Assembly (NCBI GenBank): GCA_935421135.1
Contig: OW285191.1
Span: 4,069,219 to 4,133,218 of the forward strand
DNA: 64,000 nucleotides
Direction: 5' to 3'
From: Bugulina stolonifera
Taxonomy: Eukaryota > Bryozoa > Gymnolaemata > Cheilostomatida > Bugulidae
Part shown: positions 48,749 through 61,400 of the stretch, one piece after another
How the letters are laid out: the number at the start of each line of letters is the position of its first letter
How positions within the stretch are numbered: the stretch's first letter is position 1
Notes under the pieces: model-generated
The model's database searches: none
Told to the model about the DNA's origin: nothing
What the model saw: only the letters and a program-made list of their open reading frames with translations
Position numbers and translations under genes: made by a program

Positions 48749-51700
48749 TCAACTACTGTTTAGTACAGGCAAGCACAGCCAGTTCTGAGTGAAGGGATAC
48801 CTTGACTTAGCAGTGAAGAGCAGGTGGTTGCTGACAGGTATGTGATAGGTGCCCTGGTGACATACAGGGGTGGCCACTGTCTGTAAAGGGTACCCGTAGG
48901 ACTTGTCACCCACCAGGTAACTGTAACTGTCAGATCCAAGCATTTGTGTGATCTCACGACTGACGACTATCTGCCTGAGACGCTGCCAACGCATGAATAG
49001 GGCGAGACACTTGTCATTGTCACTGAGGTTCCTCAGGCAGTCTCTGTGGTCCCTAAATATGTCGGATGACATTACGTAGCAGTGGGGGCCAGAGGAGAGG
49101 GCGGCGTATAACGTGAACACATCATCCGAGGCTCTACAGTATATAGTCGAGTATATACAGTAGTGTGTATGATAGAGTATATACAGTAGTGTGTATAATA
49201 GAGTATATACAGTAGTGCGAATGATAGAGTATATACAGTAGTGTGTATAATAGAGTATATACAGTAGTGTGAATGATAGAGTATATACAGTAGTGTGTAT
49301 GATAGAGTATATACAGTAATGTGTATGATAGAGTATATACAGTAATGTGTATGATAGAGTATATACAGTAGTGTGTATAATAGAGTATATACAGTAGTGC
49401 GAATGATAGAGTATATACAGTAATGTGTATGATAGAGTATATACAGTAGTGTGTATAATAGAGTATATACAGTAGTGCGCATGATAGAGTATATACAGTA
49501 ATGTGTATGATAGAGTATATACAGTAGTGTGTATATTAAGGTATATACAGTAATGTACACATGTAGTATGTTTCCATGAGATATGTACATGGAAATGGAA
49601 ACATACCAATAGCCTTCATCAATACAATATAATCACATCTATAATTCTGCTTGTAAATGGATGACGGCAAGTTCATGTCCAACTATATATTACCACTAAT
49701 CTGGGAGGACGCAAGTCTTAATTACTAATCCACATATTAAAAAAATTGTCTTGAATTTTTGACATAAAAGTTCAAGCATCAATGCAACACCAATTCTATA
49801 CAAATAGTTTTCAAAAGAATAATTTCATTTGTTAGATGTCTGTATAATGGTGAAAGATTTGAGAAGACAATTGCCAAGTCAAAGGTCTATGTTATTATGT
49901 ATTATAAAGATGATAAGTGTATATTATATTGTAGCTAATAGGTGATAAATTGTAGAGTTTGGATATTATACTGTTGTATACTTACTCTCCTTTAGCTATA
50001 TGTATATCACATCGTTGTTGTATCTCTTTGGGTATCCAGTGTAGAGCATTACGTTTAGTCACTATCAGCACCTTCTGACCTTCCTTATAATTAATTATAT
50101 CATTCACATATTTGGTCACCTATATAACACAGAAACACATACAGGATATAACTAAATGTAACTTATATTGTACCAGTAGCCTATCAACAATATATGTATT
50201 ATTATGGTTAGTGTAGTGAGATCATAACTCCCGATTAGAGCTAAGAAGGCAGAAGACAACTCCCTGTTGTACATGTGGCTCATAAGACAGAGTTTGTTTG
50301 TTAACTTCGCCAACATAAAGTGTTGGAAAATGTTGGTGTGAGCGAGTATCCTAATGATGAATAAAAAGATGGGACGCATTTTTTATATATTTTTGTTGAC
50401 TCCTTATATTTCGATGTACAGTATATCCATAATTATATCATCATCATTAGTGGAATGATGATGATATATGGATATACATCGAATTATAAGGAGTCAATAA
50501 AAATATATAAAAAACCCGCCTCGTCTTATTATTCATCATAAAGTATAATTTATGTGTAGTACATAATACAGTAGCGGTAGTAGCAATAGTTTAGTAAGTA
50601 GCACGGTGTACTTCACAATGAAAAGCCCAGTCGGGTTTTAATATACAGTGCATGCACCTGTTAGTATACTTATAATGTAACAGGGTAACACATGCTATCA
50701 CCCATTACACTTTATACATACAACAAACAGTGTCTTTTCATACTCCGCCGTCATCTTCTTGTTGGAGTTGAAGAAAGCATTCATCCCATCGATGACTAAA
50801 TCATATGGGGGTCGGCGCTCTAACCAAGAGATGAACGCTGAGAGACTTCGAGGGTCTGCTACTACGTGATATTTCTGTTCACCTGGATTAAGAAATTAAC
50901 CAATCAAAAGGAATCATTGACGAGTATACATGGGGGAGAGGTTATAAGGAACACACGCACATATAATACAGAATGATACACATAGCATCAAGTACAGATC
51001 AGCAAGTTGTCTAACCTGTTAACTTCTTTTCATAGAACTCCTGTTTAAGCACATCAATGTCCTGCTGGGTAATCGTTTCTGTGTCCAAGAGCTGACCACA
51101 GTTCCAGCACTGTCCACTACAGTAATACAAACACTGTCCACTACGGTAATACAAACACTGTCCACTACGGTAATACAAACACTGTCCACTACAGTAATAC
51201 AAACACTGTCCACTACGGTAATACAAACACTGTCCACTACGGTAATACACACACTGTCCACTACAGTAATACAAACACTGTCCACTATGGTAATACACAC
51301 ACTGTCCACTACAGTAATACAAACAACAAAAAATGCACATTATATATTTACTGGGCTAAACCAGAAAATAGTAACTTTTCGTTTTCACGAGATTAGCAAT
51401 GTTTCCATACCACAAGATTAGCAATGTTTTCATACCACAGGATTAGCAATGTTTCCATACCACGAGATTAGCAATGTTTCCATACCACGAGATTAGCAAT
51501 GTTTTCATACCACAAGATTAGCAATGTTTTCATACCACAAGATTAGCAATGTTTTCATACCACAAGATTAGCAATGTTTCCATACCACGGGATTAGCAAT
51601 GTTTCCATACCACGAGATTAGCAATGTTTCCATACCACGAGATTAGCAATGTTTTCATACCACGAGATTAGCAATGTTTTCATACCACGAGATTAGCAAT

Positions 51701-53649
51701 GTTTCCATACCACGAGATTAGCAATGTTTCCATACCACGAGATTAGCAGTGTTTTCATACCACAAGATTAGCAATGTTTTCATACCACAAGATTAGCAAT
51801 GTTTTCATACCACAAGATTAGCAATGTTTCCATACCACGAGATTAGCAATGTTTCCATACCACGAGATTAGCAATGTTTCCATACCACAAGATTAGCAAT
51901 GTTTCCATACCACGAGATTAGCAATGTTTCCATACCACGAGATTAGCAATGTTTCCATACCACGAGATTAGCAATGTTTCCATACCATTACTTACCTTGC
52001 GTTTAGCTTAGTAGACTGAGCTTGAACATCATGTTGTGACCTAAATAATCAAAGAATAGAATCTAGGCCAATGTTCACAGCTATCGAGAGGCTGTCCCTC
52101 CAAGACATCAAACCATCATTTATGACTACATCTACATAACGTTGGTACAGCACAAGCAGCCTTTCTCTGGCAAATATCAAACTCTTCTTTCTACAATTTT
52201 TACGACCATCTACGAAGGAAGTAGGCACAACAAAATAACCAACCACTTACGTGAGAAGTAAGTTCCATCTTTCAACCAGGATTGTGGTGGAGTCGCTGCT
52301 AATCTCCAACTGGCTTCTAAAAATAGCTTCAACCAGCCGAGGTATGTAATTATCTGGTAGCTGGCTGACCATGTCAGCTACACATTTAGAAAATCCAGAG
52401 AAGGCCGAATTTGTGCGGTCAGTCGGTCTATGTCTCACAGTCTCTAGTATCTACAATGTAAAGGGAGGGTAGAAATAATTTCATAATTAAGACTAGAAAT
52501 AATCTGTTGGAACAAAGATGACGAAGCATGGCACATGTGGTGGTAGCTAAATCAATTGGATCACAATGGTACTGCTACAAAATGACTGCACATATATGTA
52601 GACCTACATGTAGCCTACAACACAACTACGTAGTTTATAGGGGTGCTGTGGTTTAGTCTAGAACAGTGTTCCATATAGTATTAGTTAGCTAACAATACCC
52701 CCTATGAACACAGCATAGCCTATGTACATACCTTTAGAGCACGATCATATTCTTTGCTCTGCATGGCTCTTCTAATTAGAGTTGGCCCGAAAGAATATAA
52801 CTGCACTTTGTCTTTTAATAAATTATCAGCTTCCTGGACCCAACTAAAGGAGGAAAATGGTATTATAGAAATATAGTGTTAAAATCAACGAAATGCTATT
52901 CATCTACTAGTTTGAAAACACCTTGACCAAAGATATTCTACATTTATCATTATGGTAAAACTATAAACCAGAGAGGAGGCAACTCACCGACTGCTGCCTG
53001 CAATGACAGCTATGATGTCCTGTTGAAAAGTGCATTTATTTTGTGATTCATGTTTATCAAGACGATCCAATAGATGGCACACTAACTCATCTTCTTGTTT
53101 CGTTAAACTATTAGCATTCCATGTATATGCAGCTACACAAAGTTGCATTACTAGTAGCGAGCAGTAACCACCTAAATTATCAGTTACATTTGGTACTAAA
53201 GGTATAACCTCCCTCCTTATCCAGTCCATGTTATATTGGGAGAGAAATGAGGTCAGTATATTAACTATCATCTGAGGATTTAGTTGATCACCTTCATGGT
53301 CTTTGATAGCTTCACCATATAATTTAGATAGAGCATGCTCAGTAACCGCTATCTCCTTTTCATGAAGCTGAAGTAGTTCCCGAAGAAATTTGTTCTCCAT
53401 GGCAATTATTCGCACTTTCGGGTGATTGACTGGGTGCGTGTAATGAACGAATTCGGTCCACTGGAGTCTACGGTGAACATTGACTTGTCTCCGGACACAT
53501 GGTTGAAAGAAAAGCGCAGATTTATGTGGAGTATCTAAACCACCTAATTTATCAAATTCGATGATCTTTCCATTAACATCAGAACAATGTCTCACAGAGA
53601 TGATGACCCTTTGAAACACCTTTCGACGAAGAACTTCTCTTAGCGACAT
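48749..53649 (-). CDS. PRORP: PRORP/MRPP3, protein-only mitochondrial RNase P catalytic subunit
   Basis: Cuts the 5' leader from mitochondrial precursor tRNAs; in animals it works with a TRMT10C-HSD17B10 subcomplex. Exons: 53649-52988, 52843-52732, 52450-52251, 52190-51996, 51116-51016, 50882-50722, 50119-49986, 49133-48749. The start is Arg-rich and presequence-like (MSLREVLRRKVFQRV). The middle is a helical PPR-like region (SKEYDRALKILETV). The zinc-site pair CWNC precedes the NYN metallonuclease domain. Catalytic acids are in DLVIDGMN, in ASDDVFTLYAAL and in MSSDIFRDHRD. The C-terminal zinc ligands are His in YHIPV and Cys in NWLCL. About 650 codons if exon 4 is continuous. Exon 4 contains an in-frame TGA at 52051-52049; a 66-bp in-phase intron (52106-52041) could remove it. 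Three minisatellites touch its splice sites. Confidence 0.88.
49141..49560 (-). repeat. 26-bp minisatellite next to the PRORP last-exon acceptor
   Basis: About 16 copies of a 26-bp unit (plus strand AGTATATACAGTAGTGTGTA then TGATAG) end at the acceptor of the last exon. The unit's ATACTGTA string matches the acceptor region CTATATACTGTAG. Long minus-strand frames here, rich in Tyr, Ile and Leu, are artefacts fused to the true last exon. Confidence 0.85.
50354..50538. mobile_element. 185-bp hairpin MITE-like palindrome in a PRORP intron
   Basis: Left arm 50354-50430 and right arm to 50538 are near-perfect inverted copies, around 85% identical by eye over about 75 bp (for example GACTCCTTATA against TATAAGGAGTC; GTATATCCAT against ATGGATATAC). 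The centre ATCATCATCATT...AATGATGATGAT is itself inverted. It has no coding content. Probably a small foldback transposon remnant; target duplication not clear. Confidence 0.65.
51111..51322 (-). repeat. 24-bp minisatellite that copies the PRORP exon-5 splice acceptor
   Basis: Nine copies of a 24-bp unit (plus strand CACTGTCCACTACAGTAATA then CAAA). On the minus strand each unit reads ATTACTGTAG|TGGACAGTG, or a CCGTAG variant. The innermost copy provides the real acceptor used for the CWNCG exon starting at 51116. 24 is a multiple of three, so frames stay open through the array. Confidence 0.85.
51385..51988 (-). repeat. 25-bp minisatellite at the PRORP exon-4 donor
   Basis: About 24 copies of a 25-bp unit (plus strand GATTAGCAATGTTTCCATAC then CACGA) stop about seven bases from the donor at 51995. 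Variants differ mainly at CACGA/CACAA and TTTCC/TTTTC in short blocks, suggesting higher-order spread of variants. Confidence 0.9.
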
Positions 53650-53997
53650 TGTTTTAGATCCTACAAAATAAGATTAAGAACCCCTTGTACTAATTTAAAA
53701 TATTAAGCAACAACAAACTATTACCGTCAAACAAACGCCATCTACAGTTTTAATGCAGTCTATATGTTGTCCAATAGTAGAGGCACAACTCCCAGCAAAT
53801 TACAAAAATTAAACACATGTTTCTCAGTTACATCAAAAATGTTTAAAGGTTATGTAAAATGGGATTCCAACGTCTAAAACTGCCAGTGTTGTTCAGGAAA
53901 TAATCACAGGTAAAACCACAAAGGTTTTTAGTTAGCTTAGCTGTATTCGATTAAAACTGATATCGGCAAGCCATTCTGAAAATTAGCATGCAACCAC

Positions 53998-54007
53998 TGC
54001 GCATGCA
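53998..54007. promoter_or_regulatory. NRF-1-like motif upstream of PRORP
   Basis: TGCGCATGCA lies about 350 bp upstream of the PRORP ATG, close to the core of the NRF-1 consensus (GCGCATGCGC). NRF-1 is known to control nuclear genes for mitochondrial proteins. One short match is weak evidence. Confidence 0.2.
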
Positions 54008-55143
54008 CCGATACCCATTGAGAAAGTAACTTGAAAGATACTTTTCTGGCATCTCGGTGGGTCATCTGCCAATAAGATGTCAGATTTCAAAATTTCAGAA
54101 TTTATTTTTGTTGCTATTGTCTATCAACTTCATTTAAATTTGTCTTTCTTTGTTTAAAGTAAACTTTTAACAAAAATTAGTAAAGCCATATTTCAAAGTT
54201 ATCTTCACTCCTCAGACTGTCATAAAACCTCGGCAATATGGTCATGCTATGACAGTACACTATATAGACAGCAGGTGCCAGATATCATAGCATATTTTGG
54301 GGAGAGGTTTTAGGTGGTACGGCCAGTTATCCCTCTTTGTGGTTGTAGATGGGCTTCCAAGGCATTGCTAGCTGTAGGGTATGGGTGTTTATGTTCACAA
54401 GAACAAACATTCCTATATGCATTATTTTTATTGTTGTTATATAAAAATATTCTGTCTGCAAATAGAGGCTGTTTTTACATAGGCCTATATATTTTATCAT
54501 ATAGTAGTAGTTGCCAATAAAGATTAATACACTAACTCTAGGTATAATTGCTAAGCTATAACACAACATTATCATTCATGATGTTGAATCGCAGTTTGGC
54601 AACGAACAAAGATTCAACAGAAAGAAGCCACAGAGAAGTGTATAGATGGACCTTTAGAGGACCCAATGGTGGCTTAATAGAGAAATGTCCAAGCAGGGGA
54701 AGGTAACTCTAGAACTGCTGTGACTGAGACAATCTGAGCCTCATATTCACATCTAGTTTTGTTTACATTAACATTCACATCTTTGCTTTTAATTTAGCCA
54801 ATAAATAGCCTATTACTATATTTTCATTTTGGCTTAGCTTAGGCCTCTAAGCATTGTTTAGCCTACAATTCTAGGGAGTTGTCATCTTTTATGTCCCAAA
54901 CTTTTTAGTAGAAAGTTGGTCTCACAATGCAATAGAATACAATAGCCTATGTAGATAGGAAGCCTATGTAGATAGAAAGTCAGGGTCACTTTCGTCAAAC
55001 TAATCAAATTAGGCCTGGTAGTTCACCAAAAGCTAAATGATAAAAATTAAAACAATAATACATCCTACAATTTTCTGTCCTCTTGGACCAGATGAGATTA
55101 CATACTCATACTGAGAGTTAATTATGATGATTATGATAATGAT

Positions 55144-55176
55144 AGATCTTTTAAATAGTAGCTATTTAAAAGATCT
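55144..55176. repeat. perfect inverted repeat (15-bp arms)
   Basis: AGATCTTTTAAATAG, a TAG spacer, then CTATTTAAAAGATCT. A further short inverted pair (ATTTTCTGTC and GACAGAAAAT) lies outside it at about 55071 and 55192, suggesting the core of a decayed foldback element. Confidence 0.6.
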
Positions 55177-56239
55177 AACCTGTTACAAAACGACAGAAAA
55201 TTGTTTACCATGCCATTTGTACAGTCATTATTCAGCAACTATTTCAAAAAATTTTCGACTCATTTTTATATTTTAACTTTTTGATTCACATTTCCAAAAA
55301 ATTCAAATTCAAAAATTGCCATTGTTGTCTTGTGGTTGGTCAGCCTGCCTGCTATAAGTGAATGGGTGATTTTCGAGTTTATAACAATTAAGGCCTTCCT
55401 CTAATAACAATATATTCTACCTCTTCCGTAGGAGTCTCCTTCGATCAAGCTAAAAATTGTGGAGGGGAAGAGAAGATAAGATTAATATGGGACACCACAC
55501 CAGCCAGCGCGCATCCTTGCAGCATGGTTATTTAGGGATTTTCTGCATCAGTAGTAGGAACCGCTCTTTGAAGCAGTTCATTACTGTTCAAATACATTTA
55601 ACCTGTCTGTTGTGTTTAGAAAATGGAGCGCAGTTCACCAGCTTGTAAGCTGCATAGTACGAGTGTCAAGGCCATGCAAATGCAACTCAGAGGATTCCCA
55701 CTTCCGGTACAATGATAATATTATAATTATTATATTGTCCTAAAACCTATTATTAATTATAATAATTATACAAGTTGCATCCATCGAGTTCACTCTATGG
55801 TTGCATCGGTGTCATAGAGTTTAATATAAGTATTAGAATATTAAGCTCTATGATCGGTGTAATCAGATCACTAATCGTTACCAATTTGCCATAGAGTTCA
55901 TTCCAATTTTATTTATATTTTATTTTGCTCACTCACGTCAATCTTCACGTTTCTATTGGCAAAAGTTATGTCAAATAAAATATCGTAGGGATTCGAACAT
56001 TCAATGCATTCAAACCCAGGGTGTAAAAGTTGATCACCATGACCATGCTATAAATACTGTACTCATTGATCAATGCTATGAACCACCAGAAAACCCATGC
56101 GATTATCTTATTGGTTTTTACCGTTGGTTTATAACATAGTTTCAGATAATAATAGAATAATGCAATAATTATCATTGTCACAATAATTTGATAGTCATAG
56201 TGATTAAATACCTAATAAAATAAAATTATTATTTAATTA

Positions 56240-56900
56240 AATAAGCTAGAGATATGGTCAGAAAAGTGGCAATTAAATTTTAATGTCTCAAAGTGTAGCT
56301 TTTTTACAAATTCAAATTGGACAGAAAGGACGAAGTGATAAACAAGACTATTTTTTACACCATCAAATTATAAAACAAGTTAAATTTCACCCGTATTTCG
56401 GAATCTGTTTGTAGTCTAATTTAAAATGGGATCGCCATATCAACAAAATTACTCACACTGCAACACTAAGACTAGTTCAATTACGCAGAATTTTAAAGTA
56501 TGCAAATACAATGTATGCCAACACACAGAGTAGCATATTTAACATTAGTAAGGCCTTTGCTAGAGTTTGCAAGCCAAGTGTGGGACCCTCTTCAAAAAAA
56601 TCTAATTAAACAAATTGAAAAGGTACAAAATAAAGGTTTAAGATTTATTTATAAAATTAGAGGGCAAGTTAGTTTTAAACAGCTGAGGCATAAAGTCTTT
56701 ACAAGAACGGAGGAAGGAGGTAAGATTGTCACTTTTTTCAAGTTGCTTGGCTGAAGGTATTGAGCCAACTTTTAATTTTAATTTAAATAAGATATACAAA
56801 ACAAGACAGGCCCTTAATACATATGCACCACACATTAGAACAAATATCTTTTATTGCTCACTTTGGCCCAGAACCCTGAGAGAGCTACGGTCTGAATGAA
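56240..56900 (+). pseudogene. decayed non-LTR retrotransposon reverse-transcriptase tail
   Basis: Conserved RT C-terminal motifs appear in shifting frames: WSEKWQLNFNVSKC at about 56250, LKWDRHINKI at about 56425, then YLTLVRPLLEFASQVWDP and IEKVQNKGLRFIY at 56540-56650. After a frame break near 56752 come NTYAPHIRTN and FYCSLWPRTLREL. The order and spacing are those of LINE RT ends (CR1/RTE/Jockey-like). Stops and frameshifts show that it is dead. No 5' part or endonuclease is present. Confidence 0.75.
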
Positions 56901-57444
56901 TGACTGGGACTAATAATAGCACATGTATCACAAAACACAAAACATACATATATATATAAATAGCATATATAACATAGAAAAAGATTACAAAAATAGTGCT
57001 TTTAACATGAAATTGGAAAAAAAAACAAAGGAGTTCTCACGACTCTACGTACTTTTAAGTGCGGTCTCTGTGACAAAATGCCAGAAAAAAATGAGTTATT
57101 ATTTTATAATGGTCATAATAATTCATAATCCTAATAATTATGATAAGTAAGATTTGACCAACACCAGGGAATAAGATCTTGTAATTGTTTTGAAAATCAA
57201 AATGAATAAACTCAGGTAAATTATTATATCAATATTTATATTGCTGTGTCCGCTGTCTGGATGGGTAGCAAGGGCTCAGCCATACAACCAGAGCATCAGA
57301 GAGGGAATCGAGACCAACCAGGCAGACACTATCCTAACATCCTAATAGCTCAGTTAGGACAACGAAACACGTTCCGTAGAGGGAGGATGACCTCCGTGCT
57401 CGGTCCAAGGTGTGGAAAACTCTACTTTCAACAACGATGGAGAC
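56901..57444. other. intergenic DNA, nothing recognised
   Basis: AT-rich sequence. A more GC-balanced stretch at 57246-57449 has short open frames (for example YNQSIREGIETNQADT) but no clear start, homology or splice context. Confidence 0.3.
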
Positions 57445-57787
57445 TATAGGAGCAGTGTCCAACCCAGCCTACGTGGACACGACTAACTATAGGAGCAGTG
57501 TCCAACCCAGTCTACGTGGACACGACTAACTATAGGAGCAGTGTCCAACCCAGCCTACGTGGACACGACTAACTATAGGAGCAGTGTCCAACCCAGCCTA
57601 CGTGGACACGACTAACTATAGGAGCAGTGTCCAACCCAGCCTATGTGGACACGACTAACTATAGGAGCAGTGTCCAACCCAGCCTACGTGGACACGACTA
57701 ACTATAGGAGCAGTGTCCAACCCAGCCTACGTGGACACGACTAACTATAGGAGCAGTGTCCAACCCAGCCTACGTGGACACGACTAA
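57445..57787 (+). repeat. 43-bp minisatellite, eight copies
   Basis: Almost identical copies of a 43-bp unit containing AGGAGCAGTGTCCAACCCAG then CCTACGTGGACACGACTAAC. It is much more GC-rich than its surroundings. The unit length is not a multiple of three, so it does not encode a protein repeat. It ends about 700 bp before the DHTKD1 start. Confidence 0.9.
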
Positions 57788-58493
57788 AATTGCCAGATGA
57801 TGAGAGTTTATAGGTCTAGATGGACTTCTGACTCAGCACAGTGTGACTGGACTAGTGCCAATTGGGAAGGAGATGTTGGGTTCTAGTTACAGCATGAGAC
57901 TGCATTTGGAAACCCAAATTTAGGTAGTGTTCATCACCTACAGCTAGTTATAAACAGTAAAAGACGATCTTCGAGAGTAGAATGCTCTTCGTTTAACAGT
58001 AAGCAAGCAGCTGAACATAATGCGAAAATTTGCTGCTTGTAGGCCTAGATATAAAAAACATTTCTGCACCGAGGTCAAAAGATTAATTAATTGCATATGT
58101 CAATCTCGAACTCAAAAGGAGGTCTGGAATACCCCCCAATGATGAAGAGAAACTTTCTATTGAATAAATTATGCTACATATCCTTGATGACTGCTGCAGA
58201 ACATCTAGTTCTGAACTATCACTGAGAGCTAACTTATCATAGGCTAGATTCTGGATGTTTGTGTTTCAAGTGCTATAGATTGTAAGTGTCAAGGAAAAAA
58301 TTCTAATTTTTGAGGCTTTGACAGCAGCTGCTGAACTGCTACTGTAGATTCCCGGTCCTCCTTTCACATCATGTTCCATTTGCTGTATGGTGAGTTATTA
58401 TTGAATTGTAATACAGTGTATGTTTGTGATTGATACTGTTTATGTTTGTTAGGGAGATAGCAAGAGGCGGTGGAAGGAAGTAAATCGTGGAAG
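57788..58493. other. upstream region of DHTKD1
   Basis: About 700 bp without a recognisable gene; presumably contains the promoter and 5'UTR. The coding frame is open upstream of 58494 only back to 58470, without another ATG. Confidence 0.4.
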
Positions 58494-61400
58494 ATGCGTA
58501 TGCTTTTACTATCATGTCGGGGTACCTTTAAACTGTTCCAGTATTCCTCTCGTTCCATAGCAAGAGCTATCCAATCTATAACACCTGGCACCACGTTAAA
58601 ACCCACAGGGACACCTGCTCATCTCTGCGCCATCTCTCAACGAGGCTATCGTACAAGATCTGGTATTTTTGGACATGATCCACTGATTAAGTCAGAAATT
58701 TTGACGTCTGAACATTTAAACACTGCGAGCAACATTAGTAAGTCGATTATTGTGATGAATATCATGAATGCAACTGTACTATTACATGTCACACCAATGG
58801 TAGTGGCAGGTAAATGTGGTAAGCAGTTATTACAAGCTAAATGTCTTCACTGCCTATAAGAGCAGCATTTGATCATGTATATTTTTACTCACACTGATAC
58901 AGGTGGAGAACATGTGACAAAAGAGACACTTCCTGTCTTGTGTTTGATCGATGCATATAGGGATCATGGGCACCTTGTCTCACTTGTCAACCCTTTGGAG
59001 ACTGGAGAAACCACTGACATTACCAGCAGGTAAGGGACTGGTCTTGATACTAATTGTAACCAGTTAGTTTCTGTTAGTAGGTGTAGCTGTAGCCAAATCA
59101 GACTGTTTTCTTAGAAATACTTGGCTATTGGAATTTTGCGAGGTAAAATAATTGTGTACGTTGGAGAACTAAGATGAATCGTGGAGCATGCTCACAAAAC
59201 TTGCATCCTGACAACAGTTGTCCGCGCTGACTGCACATTTGACCTCCCCCCACCCTGTCTTTTGTTGTTACCACCATTGCTTCTCCATTGCAGAAGTATT
59301 GTGTTCTACATGATGTTTTCAATAGTTTAGCTTTCCAGCAATTACTTGTTAAAATCTGCTATTCCAATTTTTATCAAGCTACAGTGTTGGCTCCTGGTAC
59401 AGTGAAAGACAACTATGTTGCTTAGCGTTAAGAGCCCATACCTGTGTTCAATCATCAATCACAAGGAGTGACCCATGATAAGCCCTGTTAGCCTACACTT
59501 GTACATTCCAACAGCATGATCACTAATACATTGCATATCTGCTGGTATTACATGCTCACTAACTTCCTTTTTCTCATGGAAGGAATGTTTTTTGATTTCA
59601 GAAAAATATTCCTTTTCAATCTTTATGTGACTATGATAGTTCTTATAGCTGACTTGCTGTTAGTCCAACATGATGGGATTGGAATGGACACAAGCGTAAT
59701 CAGTTGCTATAGAATGACATGCATACCCATTGAGTGTCTATATTTTGTAGCAATTGGTTACTTAACCCGAGTTCCTATGCCTTAACTGACTCTGATGAGT
59801 TGGCTGGCACCTTCCCCTCCCACTCTCATATCACAGCTGATGTCTCAACTGTCGGAGAACTGGTTAATAAATTACAGAAGATTTATTGTGATAAGATTAG
59901 TATTGAAGTGGCTCATATGATGGTAAGACTATATTCAGATATCTACATAGAGTTTAGTCGGTAGGTGTGACACCACAGTGGGAATCTTAGCAGGCCTTAT
60001 TATGTTTACTTGTATGTCTATTGCAATGAATATATCACTATAATGATAATATATCACATTGGATGCAGTGGCTACGAGATGAAAATGCAACCATTTTAGT
60101 CCACTAAGAAGGTAGATTTCAATATTACTTTTTGCAAAATTGTACACATTAAGTTATGGAGTTATTGAGTGAATGATTACTAAACCATTCGTATATAGGC
60201 CTAAGCTATGTCCATTATCAATACTGAAATTTGTTATACATTATATAGCCTACACAATACACATCAATGTGAGTTTATACGCATATAAAGTAAAAGTATA
60301 CGTGTACATTTACTTAGGCGTTTCAGTGAATGTTGTGTATGATCCTACTGTTATACAACATGTATATATTATGTGGATTATATGATTTCTTTCCAGGATC
60401 CACTTGAGCAGCAGTGGTTTTGTAACAAGTATGAACAGATATGTCAGGCACCGTTGGTTCAGGACCATCGGGAACAGAATGCTACGTTGATGATGAAGTC
60501 TCAGGTCGGTATTATATTAAACTAGTCAACATTGCATCCACTCTACTAGTTACAGTCATTCACTGTACTAGTAACAGTCATCCACTGTACTAGTTACAGT
60601 CATCCATTGTACTAGTTACAGTCATCCACTGTACTAGTTACAGTCATCCACTCTACGACTTACAGTCATCCACTATACTAGTTACAGTCATCCACTCTAC
60701 TAGTTACAGTCATCCACTCTACTAGTTACAGTCATCCACTCTACTAGTTACAGTCATCCACTCTACTAGTTACAGTCATCCACTCTACTAGTTACAATCA
60801 TTCATTGTACTAGTTACAGTCATCCACTCTACTAGTTACAATCATTCACTGTACTAGTTACAGTCAACCACTCTACTAGTTACTGTATTTGAAGGTGTTT
60901 GAGGAGTTTCTAGCCTCCAAGTATCCGACGCTGAAGCGTTACGGCAATGGAGGCTGTGAATCGGTGATGACCCTCTATAACGAGATATTCCGACACGCCA
61001 CGTCAGGTGGGTGCGACTATTCACTACTATTGTATTAAACCCCAACCGATGGTCTAACTGTAAACTATACCAGTGTCATTCTTATGTCCGTGGGTGCTGT
61101 GGTATGTTCATATAGCCTTCGCCTTCTGCGAACATCTATAATAAGGTTTGGAGTTGACTGTATGAACTACATGTAGTAGAGTCCTCATTGGACTAGTTCC
61201 GTTCTGATTTTAATGTCATCACACGGAACGATTTGACCCACCATGAGGGTATGAATATAGCGCATATACATATAAAATGTATCTATATTACTAATGTGCA
61301 CTATTATACATGTAGTACTTGTTATTGTATATGTGGTTATATAATATTGGTAGATAATGTTGATCAGATTGTGATTGCCAGTGCACATCGAGGTCGACTC

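Larger units (their letters stand above)
53650..56239. other. upstream region of PRORP and intergenic DNA
   Basis: No supportable gene. It contains an NRF-1-like site (53998-54007, separate entry), a perfect 15-bp-arm hairpin at 55144-55176 and several AT-rich palindromic stretches at about 55720-55880. Short open frames at 54314 and 55457 show no recognisable homology. Confidence 0.4.

Noticed and set aside
48749..49609. Single 286-codon minus-strand frame
   Set aside because: Only the part from 49133 down is a real exon (end of PRORP); the upstream Tyr/Ile/Leu-rich part is the 26-bp minisatellite.
51019..51340. Repetitive proteins of SGQCLYYC or VDSVCITV type
   Set aside because: Minisatellite read in frame because its unit is 24 bp; only the CWNCG end is exon.
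51385..51988. CRISPR-like array (24 regular repeats)
   Set aside because: Contiguous 25-bp tandem units without unique spacers, in an intron of an animal gene; a minisatellite.
57246..57449. 67-codon frame next to the 43-bp repeat
   Set aside because: No homology, no splice context, starts on a non-ATG codon in part of its range; insufficient evidence for a gene.
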